The notes below the pieces were generated by a model, which was given only the letters and a program-made list of their open reading frames with translations, did not search any database and had not been told where the DNA came from. This document shows positions 5,843 through 10,159 of a DNA stretch of 10,159 nucleotides, piece after piece; position 1 is the stretch's first letter; the number at the start of each line of letters is the position of its first letter. This DNA comes from Microcaldota archaeon. GTDB lineage: Archaea > Micrarchaeota > Micrarchaeia > Micrarchaeales > CABMGC01. Both the position numbers and the translations under genes were made by a program. The DNA is taken from NCBI GenBank assembly GCA_027314465.1, contig DAHVAU010000002.1, forward strand, positions 1-10,159, read 5' to 3'.

Positions 5843-6736
5843 ATGGGCCCCAAGATAAGTGTTGTCATACCTACCATAGAGGAGGAGAGCGTCTTCGGCC
5901 TGATACGCAGGATAAGGAAACTGCTGGGCAACGTCGAGATAATAGTAGTGGACAAGAGCGGCGAGGCTTATTATAAGAGGCTCAAGGCCACAGGAGCCGT
6001 AGTTATACGGCAGAAGGACAGGGGGGTAGAGAATGCAGTGATGCAGGGGCTCAGGCATGCGCATGGCGAGATACTAGCAAGCACTGACGGGGATGACACG
6101 CACGATATAAGCGGCATTGCAGCAGGAGTGCGCCTTGTGCAGGAGGGGAAGGCTGAGCTTGTGCTCGGAAACAGGATGCACCATCTGGAGGAAGGATCTA
6201 TGAATGGCTATCTGAGGTTCGGGAACGCAATGCTGAGCAAGATGTTCAGCACGTTTTACAAGGCCCATATAGACGACGTTCTCACCGGCCTATTCGTAGT
6301 AAAGAGGGAGGCGTTCGATAGCATCAGGGATGTTGACCCGTACAGGGCCGGGATAGCCTTTTTTGCCATAGAACTGGCAAGGAGAGGATACCGAGTAAGG
6401 CAGGTGGACATAAAGTATTATAAAAGAAGGCAGGGAGAGTCTAAACTGACAAGGTCAAAGCTGGCCTATGGTATCAACGTGGCATCGCATCTCATGAGGC
6501 AGCTGAGGGACTACAGCCCGCTGCTGGTATTCGGAGGCATAGGCGTATTGGTAATAATAGCAGGACTTGTTGTTGGAGTGGGAGTACTGCTGCAGTATTT
6601 GCACAGCGGCACGTTCACTCTCACGGGCAGGGCGCTACTGGCATTCCTGCTTGTGGTGGTTGGATTCCTGTTCTTCGTTGCCGGACTTATACTGGACGTG
6701 CTTGTGGAGATAGAGAAGAAGCTCATGAAGATGTAG
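5843..6736 (+). CDS. Family 2 glycosyltransferase, dolichol-phosphate-mannose-synthase-like, membrane tethered
   Basis: 297 residues. The GT-A fold starts at once with KISVVIPTIEEE (4-15); EIIVVDKSG (32-40) and GAVVIRQKDRGVENAVMQGLRHAHGE (51-76) form the nucleotide-binding half. The metal-binding DxD-type motif is STDGDDTHD at 80-88. LGNRM (108-112), DDVLTGLFVVKREAF (144-158) and YYKRRQGESKL (192-202) are landmarks of the DPM1/polyprenyl-phosphate subfamily. Two C-terminal helices (about 226-252 and 263-288) hold it in the membrane. It would transfer a sugar from a nucleotide donor to a polyprenyl phosphate or membrane glycolipid, as in archaeal N-glycan or surface glycan assembly. Sugar and acceptor cannot be assigned. 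It stands alone on the plus strand and its 3' end overlaps the convergent VKOR gene by 14 bases. Confidence 0.9.
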   Translation: MGPKISVVIPTIEEESVFGLIRRIRKLLGNVEIIVVDKSGEAYYKRLKATGAVVIRQKDRGVENAVMQGLRHAHGEILASTDGDDTHDISGIAAGVRLVQEGKAELVLGNRMHHLEEGSMNGYLRFGNAMLSKMFSTFYKAHIDDVLTGLFVVKREAFDSIRDVDPYRAGIAFFAIELARRGYRVRQVDIKYYKRRQGESKLTRSKLAYGINVASHLMRQLRDYSPLLVFGGIGVLVIIAGLVVGVGVLLQYLHSGTFTLTGRALLAFLLVVVGFLFFVAGLILDVLVEIEKKLMKM

Positions 6737-7139
6737 CACGGCTCTTGCCGTATCCCTTGATTGATATAAGCAGAAGGGACAGCACGCAGATATGCACACC
6801 CGTACAGAATATGCATATGCTGCCTACCATGTACTCCGCGAATATGTAGTACGCCACGAAAGCTATGCCCAGGGCGTTGTAGACTATAAGCTGGTCCTTG
6901 CCGAAGTACAGCTTTATAGCGGCAAGTTCTGCAACGAAGAACACTATGCCCAGAAGTACATTTGGAACACCAAATATCTTGGCGTACTGGCTCGTCAGCA
7001 CATTCTCGCAGTTTATGACCCCTTTGTCAGGGCACACCAGAGGCGCAGCAGAGTATGTCACCAGTACGAGGTATATGCTTATCAGTAACCCTATGGCTCC
7101 TATTGCGTATGCGGCAGTCCTCAGTCTGCTTCCCTGCAT
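6723..7139 (-). CDS. Vitamin K epoxide reductase (VKOR) family membrane protein
   Basis: 138 residues with four membrane helices. A first helix (about 9-29) leads to the outer loop with Cys36 and Cys44 (LVCPDKGVINCENVL). The half-helix region KIFGVPNVLLGIVFF (54-68) matches the VKOR core, and the active site is Cys109-Ile-Phe-Cys112 at the start of helix 4 (GSICIFCTGVH). The family oxidises a thioredoxin-like partner outside the membrane and passes the electrons to a quinone, doing the job of DsbB. The partner is encoded directly upstream (DUF929). I chose the ATG at 7139 because GGTG (7146-7149) sits six bases before it; the GTG at 7148, which would add three residues, lies within that ribosome site. 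It is co-transcribed, 10 bases after the upstream stop. Confidence 0.92.
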   Translation of the reverse strand: MQGSRLRTAAYAIGAIGLLISIYLVLVTYSAAPLVCPDKGVINCENVLTSQYAKIFGVPNVLLGIVFFVAELAAIKLYFGKDQLIVYNALGIAFVAYYIFAEYMVGSICIFCTGVHICVLSLLLISIKGYGKSRATSS

Positions 7140-7149
7140 GCTATGCACC

Positions 7150-7950
7150 TTAGCTGTTTAGTACCTGCTTTACGTAAGGCTGAGAGCACACACTCGATGG
7201 CGTGAAGTTCGTTATTGCACATATCTCTGCAGTCTCCACATCAGCAGCGCCTACAAGTGAGAGCGACACTGACGAGTTGGTTACCGGCAGCTGCGAGGCT
7301 ATCTGCGTCCAGTTGTACTTCTGTATGGTGAATGGATCTGCGAGAGCGCCAAGCTGCAGCGACTGGTTCCCGAAGTCTATGAACGGTATTCCGCCGCCGG
7401 GATTGAATTTTGAGAATATGTAGCCCTGCTGCGCGCTTGGCGTCTGCAGCGCACGCTCTGTCTGGTTCTGCGTCTCCACAGGCACGAAGTCTATGTAGTT
7501 GCTCGTATAAGATGAGCCGTAGAATGTAAAAGTGGGCGTGCCTGGAGCCTCGGGATCGCTCGTGTTGGATATCATGTAGTGAAGGTTGGAAAACGTGCCG
7601 AACCTTGAGAGCGCTATTATCATGCTCCATCGGGTTATTGCGCAGTATGGGCAGTACTCCGCACCTATGTAAAGCACTTCCGGCTTCCCGTTGCTTGTAA
7701 GAGGCGCTGCAGTTATCTTCTTTATGCCAGAGTACGATGAGGATAGAGGTGTAACTACACCAAGTCCTACCTTGTTGCTCACCGCGCTTGATACATTAAG
7801 CATTGATACAAGGCTCTGCGGCACCGGCTTGTTTATGTACTGAACAAGATACTGGCCGCTTCCAGATCCATATGTGCTCATAAATATTAGCGCAGCTGCT
7901 ATTACTATGATGACAATTGCTACAATGGCGTACATCGATTTTCTATTCAT
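7150..7950 (-). CDS. DUF929 thioredoxin-like extracytoplasmic protein
   Basis: 266 residues. An N-terminal membrane anchor (7-27) follows MNRKSM, so the rest is outside the cell. The thioredoxin-fold part carries a CPYC active site at 100-103 in YIGAEYCPYCAITRW, preceded by the strand KPEVLYIG, and a GIPFIDF loop at 187-193 whose Pro189 is the likely cis-proline. A second, C-terminal cysteine pair (Cys244 and Cys255, in AEICAITNFTPSSVC) lies about 10 residues from the end. The family has no fixed name but the CPYC and cis-Pro point to a disulfide oxidant or isomerase. VKOR follows 10 bases downstream and is its expected re-oxidant. Sequons such as N52, N129, N163 and N196 suggest glycosylation. 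The ATG at 7950 gives the anchor directly; an overlapping ATG at 7954 is out of frame and stops at once. Confidence 0.88.
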   Translation of the reverse strand: MNRKSMYAIVAIVIIVIAAALIFMSTYGSGSGQYLVQYINKPVPQSLVSMLNVSSAVSNKVGLGVVTPLSSSYSGIKKITAAPLTSNGKPEVLYIGAEYCPYCAITRWSMIIALSRFGTFSNLHYMISNTSDPEAPGTPTFTFYGSSYTSNYIDFVPVETQNQTERALQTPSAQQGYIFSKFNPGGGIPFIDFGNQSLQLGALADPFTIQKYNWTQIASQLPVTNSSVSLSLVGAADVETAEICAITNFTPSSVCSQPYVKQVLNS

Positions 7951-7994
7951 TCATACCACTCAGAGTGCATGCATTTAGATGCTGCCAATTAAAG

Positions 7995-8003
7995 ATTATA
8001 AAT
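7995..8003 (-). promoter_or_regulatory. TATA box of the DUF929-VKOR operon
   Basis: The minus strand reads ATTTATAAT, about 49 bases before the ATG at 7950, predicting a start near 7973 and a leader of about 23 bases. A perfect 8-base palindrome TGCATGCA (7966-7973) lies at the predicted start point; it is too short to call an operator. The intergenic stretch 7951-8080 is shared with the divergent promoter of the PurM-like gene. Confidence 0.55.
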
Positions 8004-8038
8004 CCTTGCCATAGGTGTTTACGAAACTCGGGATTAAC

Positions 8039-8046
8039 TTAATATA
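8039..8046 (+). promoter_or_regulatory. TATA box of the PurM-like gene
   Basis: TTAATATA is centred about 38 bases before the ATG at 8081. The predicted leader of 10-14 bases contains GTGAT five bases before the ATG, a good Shine-Dalgarno match. Confidence 0.55.
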
Positions 8047-8080
8047 GCACCCTGGTTTGAAACTATAGATAAGTGATATT

Positions 8081-9217
8081 ATGGCAGCAAGCGTTAGAAG
8101 AAAGGAGCCGAATTCAGACTACGTGTATGATCCTGCAAAGCCGTTCAATGCCCAGACTCGCATGCTCATCAAAAAGACGCAGCCGGACCATGGCCCAATA
8201 AAGGTCATACAGCGAGGCAAGCGATTCGTGAAGGTGACTGACAGCGCAGCGCTGGGCAGGCAGTACGCAGATATGGAGCAGCCTGTAGCCGATGGCATTG
8301 GCACTAAGGGAGCGCTGCACTGGAAGATGGGCACGATGAATGAGGCTGCAAGGGATGCCATGGCAATGACGCTCGATGATCTTGGCGAGGGAGGATACGT
8401 GCCGATGTGGCTGAGCAATGTCGCCATTTTCCAGAAGGAAATGCCTGAGCGCATACATGCAGTCGTAGGCGAGATAGTGAGAGTCTGCATGGCTAACAAG
8501 TGGGAGTTCGAAGGGCACCATTATCCGATAGTGATAACTGGCGGAGAGACCGCCATAGTGAACACAGTGCAGGGCATGGAGATAAGCATGTTCGTGTCAG
8601 GCAGGCCAAAACTTCACGGAGAGATATTCCCAAGACTGAAGAGAGGAGATGTGATTGTGGGCCTTGACAGCAATGGCATACACAGCAACGGACTGAGTTT
8701 TCTCTACGGAGAGCGCGGCCAATTCACAAGGCGCGGCATGGATATTGATTCCAGACTGCCTTGGGGAACTACTGTAGGCGAGGAGTTGACCAGACCCACG
8801 CTGATATACCTGCCTGCAATCATGGCGATGATAGACACATTCGAGAGACAGGGCATGGCGCCCAGAGACCACATACACGGCATGGTGCACATAACTGGAG
8901 GTGGCATGTCAAAGCTGGCTGAGCTGATTCCCAGGAACAGGGGCCTTGACATAGCAGTAGCAAGAGATGGCCATAGACCGGTGCCAGAACTCTTCGAGTA
9001 TGTGCACAAGGAGTTTGGAGTAAGCCCTGGAGAGATGTATTCAAGATTCAACAACGGCGTTGGATATGTTATAGCCGTGGATAGGCACAGTGTAGATCTG
9101 GTGCTCAGTATAGCTCACGGTGCGGGATTCGGCGCAGGCGTTATTGGTCTTGCGGTTGCAGGCAGCGGCATGGTGCGCATAGAGTCTGCATATGACAAGA
9201 GCACAGTGGAATTCTAG
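8081..9217 (+). CDS. purM: PurM (AIR synthase) family protein, divergent
   Basis: 378 residues. PurM landmarks occur in order: DGIGTKG (71-77), DDLGEGGYVP (99-108), GGETA (154-158), RGDVIVGLDSNGIHSNGLSF (188-207), GEELTRPTLIY (233-243), HITGGG (270-275) and MYSRFNNGVGYVIAV (319-333). The family's best-known member makes aminoimidazole ribotide from formylglycinamidine ribotide with ATP in purine synthesis. Departures from standard PurM: the N-terminal Y-x-x-A-G-V-D segment is not recognisable, the usual GGETAEMPG becomes GGETAIVNT, and the ND pair before the hydrophobic loop is DD. The length is about 30 residues over bacterial PurM, mostly a basic N-terminal extension. It may be a true archaeal PurM or a relative acting on another substrate. 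No other purine genes are in the window. It has its own promoter and diverges from DUF929. Confidence 0.75.
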   Translation: MAASVRRKEPNSDYVYDPAKPFNAQTRMLIKKTQPDHGPIKVIQRGKRFVKVTDSAALGRQYADMEQPVADGIGTKGALHWKMGTMNEAARDAMAMTLDDLGEGGYVPMWLSNVAIFQKEMPERIHAVVGEIVRVCMANKWEFEGHHYPIVITGGETAIVNTVQGMEISMFVSGRPKLHGEIFPRLKRGDVIVGLDSNGIHSNGLSFLYGERGQFTRRGMDIDSRLPWGTTVGEELTRPTLIYLPAIMAMIDTFERQGMAPRDHIHGMVHITGGGMSKLAELIPRNRGLDIAVARDGHRPVPELFEYVHKEFGVSPGEMYSRFNNGVGYVIAVDRHSVDLVLSIAHGAGFGAGVIGLAVAGSGMVRIESAYDKSTVEF

Positions 9218-9231
9218 TGGAGCAGCCAATC

Positions 9232-9239
9232 TTTATTAA
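9232..9239 (+). promoter_or_regulatory. TATA-like element of the 78-residue gene
   Basis: TTTATTAA lies about 32 bases before the ATG at 9268. Transcription would begin a few bases before the ATG, and no Shine-Dalgarno is visible, so a leaderless message is likely. Confidence 0.45.
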
Positions 9240-9267
9240 GGATTAGCTGCAGATACTAGCGATTTGC

Positions 9268-9504
9268 ATGATATATGCCATAGTGACGTCTCTTGACAAG
9301 GATCATCTGGCCGCAACACCAAGCGAGGAGGTTGACCTCAACACCCTTATCGGAAAGAAGGCGCAGTACGTTGACAAGTTAGGCAAGACATGGCCAGGCA
9401 CAGTAGTTAGCACAGAAGACCCGTTCGTGATAGTTAGGCTAGATCCGTTCCCTTCCGGGTTGGGGCAGGGGCAGATGCTTGAGATACTGGATACTGAGAG
9501 CTAA
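9268..9504 (+). CDS. Small conserved-looking protein, possible SH3-like barrel, function unknown
   Basis: 78 residues, acidic, no membrane helix, no cysteine. I do not recognise a named family. Residues 28-74 read as alternating short strands and glycine turns (IGKKAQYVDKLGK, TWPGTVVSTEDPFVIVRLD, GQGQMLEIL), a pattern seen in small SH3-like barrels such as KOW or PRC-barrel domains. There is a faint likeness to Gar1-type barrels, but their conserved core motif is absent. The frame has codon use like the neighbouring genes, a TATA box at the right distance and an ATG start, so it is probably real. It follows the PurM-like gene by 50 bases on the same strand. Its stop overlaps by 3 bases the stop codon of the convergent 63-residue gene. 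Confidence 0.65.
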   Translation: MIYAIVTSLDKDHLAATPSEEVDLNTLIGKKAQYVDKLGKTWPGTVVSTEDPFVIVRLDPFPSGLGQGQMLEILDTES

Positions 9505-9692
9505 GCGCCCTGCAGGATCCTTAGCATCTCTACTGCAGCTACTATATCAGCAGTCTGCGCAGTCGCCTCCCAGTCGTTTCCAATTAGTTCCGCTTCGCCA
9601 TTTGCAGGTTCGCGGAACACAGACTCGTTTACTGTGCCAGGTCCCAGTTGGACCTGCGCAGCACACCCCCTACCAATCTGGTTTCTTGCCAT
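9501..9692 (-). CDS. Small hypothetical protein (63 residues)
   Basis: From the ATG at 9692 it reads MARNQIGRGCAAQVQLGPGT and goes on to a C-terminal amphipathic helix (about 44-61, TAQTADIVAAVEMLRILQ). There is one cysteine (Cys10), a Gly-rich N-terminal half and a low charge. No family recognised. The frame extends upstream to a TTG at 9761, but the extra 23 codons overlie a consensus TATA box at 9727-9734, so the ATG is the more likely start. It converges on the 78-residue gene. The call rests on promoter placement and an open frame only; a chance frame is possible. Confidence 0.45.
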   Translation of the reverse strand: MARNQIGRGCAAQVQLGPGTVNESVFREPANGEAELIGNDWEATAQTADIVAAVEMLRILQGA

Positions 9693-9726
9693 CCCAATAC
9701 CCAAGAGTAATATCTGTTTTTTATCA

Positions 9727-9734
9727 TATTTAAA
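9727..9734 (-). promoter_or_regulatory. TATA box of the 63-residue gene
   Basis: The minus strand reads TTTAAATA, a textbook archaeal TATA sequence, about 38 bases before the ATG at 9692. The leader would be about 12 bases. A second, weaker element (TTTATAGA, minus strand, 9803-9810) lies further upstream, close to the stop of the membrane-protein gene. Confidence 0.5.
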
Positions 9735-9811
9735 GCTTGCGAATTCTGATATTGTCAACAAAGTCGTCAGTTGAATTGTAGTGTCGCATTCGTCAGTTCA
9801 CTCTATAAATT

Positions 9812-10066
9812 TCATCCAACTAACTTTCGTGGTAAATTATCTAAACCTTTCAAAATTAAAAAGCCTATAAAGACACCATTTAGTAAAGACAACACGTAAA
9901 TCACAATATAGTCTATTGATAAATTTGATTGATAATACCCCATAAAAATTAGTGCAGTAGTTAAACCTAAAAGGAAGACACATGTGCTCATTTGAATCCA
10001 TTCACTTCTTTCCAAACGCCTATCTATTGAATTTAGAAGTAAAATTTGAGCATCTGATTTTTTCAT
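9812..10066 (-). CDS. Small two-helix membrane protein, unknown function
   Basis: 84 residues from the ATG at 10066. A charged cytoplasmic N-terminus (MKKSDAQILLLNSIDRRLERSEW) of likely helical, possibly coiled-coil character is followed by two membrane helices (about 26-45 and 52-73) joined by a short polar turn, ending KGLDNLPRKLVG. I recognise no family. A TTG at 10075 could add three residues, but the ATG overlaps the stop of the upstream frame as ATGA, which is the usual sign of coupled translation. Codons are strikingly A/T-ending compared with all genes to the left, and the surrounding DNA is about 30% GC, so it was probably acquired separately. Its partner is the gene running off the right edge. 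Confidence 0.7.
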   Translation of the reverse strand: MKKSDAQILLLNSIDRRLERSEWIQMSTCVFLLGLTTALIFMGYYQSNLSIDYIVIYVLSLLNGVFIGFLILKGLDNLPRKLVG

Positions 10067-10159
10067 TCTTTCCAACCCTGAGCTTCTATCTCATCATCTA
10101 ATGCCTTCTGCACAAAGCGAGATAGGTTAATGCTTTTTGCCTCTATAAATCGCTGGTGT
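10063..10159 (-). CDS. C-terminal end of a small protein, possibly ribbon-helix-helix-like (partial)
   Basis: 31 codons of an open frame enter from the right edge and end at TGA 10063-10065, overlapping the ATG of the membrane-protein gene by 4 bases. The visible residues, HQRFIEAKSINLSRFVQKAL and then DDEIEAQGWKE, resemble the INLS(K/R)FV-(R/Q)KAL helix common in short archaeal regulators and in proteins annotated as ribbon-helix-helix or CopG-like. That resemblance is from memory of a short stretch, so the family is tentative. Its AT-rich codons match those of the coupled downstream gene. Confidence 0.5.
   Translation of the reverse strand, partial: HQRFIEAKSINLSRFVQKALDDEIEAQGWKE

Noticed and set aside
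8114..8521. Minus-strand frames of 126-135 codons inside the PurM-like gene
   Set aside because: The plus-strand gene carries ordered PurM motifs through this stretch; the reverse frames have no promoter, ribosome site or domain.
9764..9798. Direct repeat TCGTCAGTT (9764-9772 and 9790-9798)
   Set aside because: Only 9 bases with 17 between, two copies, and no matching element elsewhere in the window; not enough to call an attachment site or iteron.
1..10159. tRNA, rRNA, CRISPR array, insertion sequence or riboswitch
   Set aside because: Intergenic gaps are short (at most about 130 bases). None shows cloverleaf arms, regularly spaced repeats, terminal inverted repeats or a transposase frame.

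Overview
The window reads as archaeal chromosome. The support is ATA/AGG/AGA-rich codon use, GGTG-type ribosome sites, short leaders with TTTAWATA-like TATA boxes about 25-40 bases before start codons, and archaeal-type families: an MTA phosphorylase with a C-terminal CXC motif, a COG1361-like Ig-repeat surface protein, a DUF929 thioredoxin-fold protein beside a VKOR, and a DPM-like glycosyltransferase. A compact, probably acidophilic archaeon (Micrarchaeota/ARMAN-like or Thermoplasmata-like) fits best. The lineage is inference; no rRNA or other marker gene is present.

Left part (1-1539, minus strand): an S-adenosylmethionine by-product salvage cluster. MTA phosphorylase is followed by a class II aldolase, and then, cut by the window edge, by 20 codons that resemble the start of methylthioribose-1-phosphate isomerase. 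Together they could turn 5'-methylthioadenosine or 5'-deoxyadenosine into adenine, dihydroxyacetone phosphate and a small aldehyde.

Middle left (1588-5717, minus strand): one tight operon of PadR-type repressor, DrrA-like ABC ATPase, ABC-2 permease and a secreted, C-terminally anchored Ig-repeat protein. The last gene is split by a single in-frame TAG. A near-perfect 18-base palindrome sits between the PadR TATA box and its start codon and is a good operator candidate.

Middle (5843-7950): a plus-strand membrane-tethered glycosyltransferase 2 converges, with a 14-base overlap, on a minus-strand pair for extracytoplasmic disulfide formation: a DUF929 thioredoxin-like protein, then VKOR.

Right part (8081-10159): a divergent PurM-family protein and a 78-residue unknown protein on the plus strand, then a 63-residue unknown protein on the minus strand. 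From about 9740 the base composition drops to roughly 30% GC (hand count over 9841-10080). This AT-rich end carries a small two-helix membrane protein translationally coupled to an upstream gene cut by the window edge, and looks like the margin of acquired DNA. No rRNA, tRNA, CRISPR array or transposase was seen, and no gene-free stretch exceeds 300 bases.
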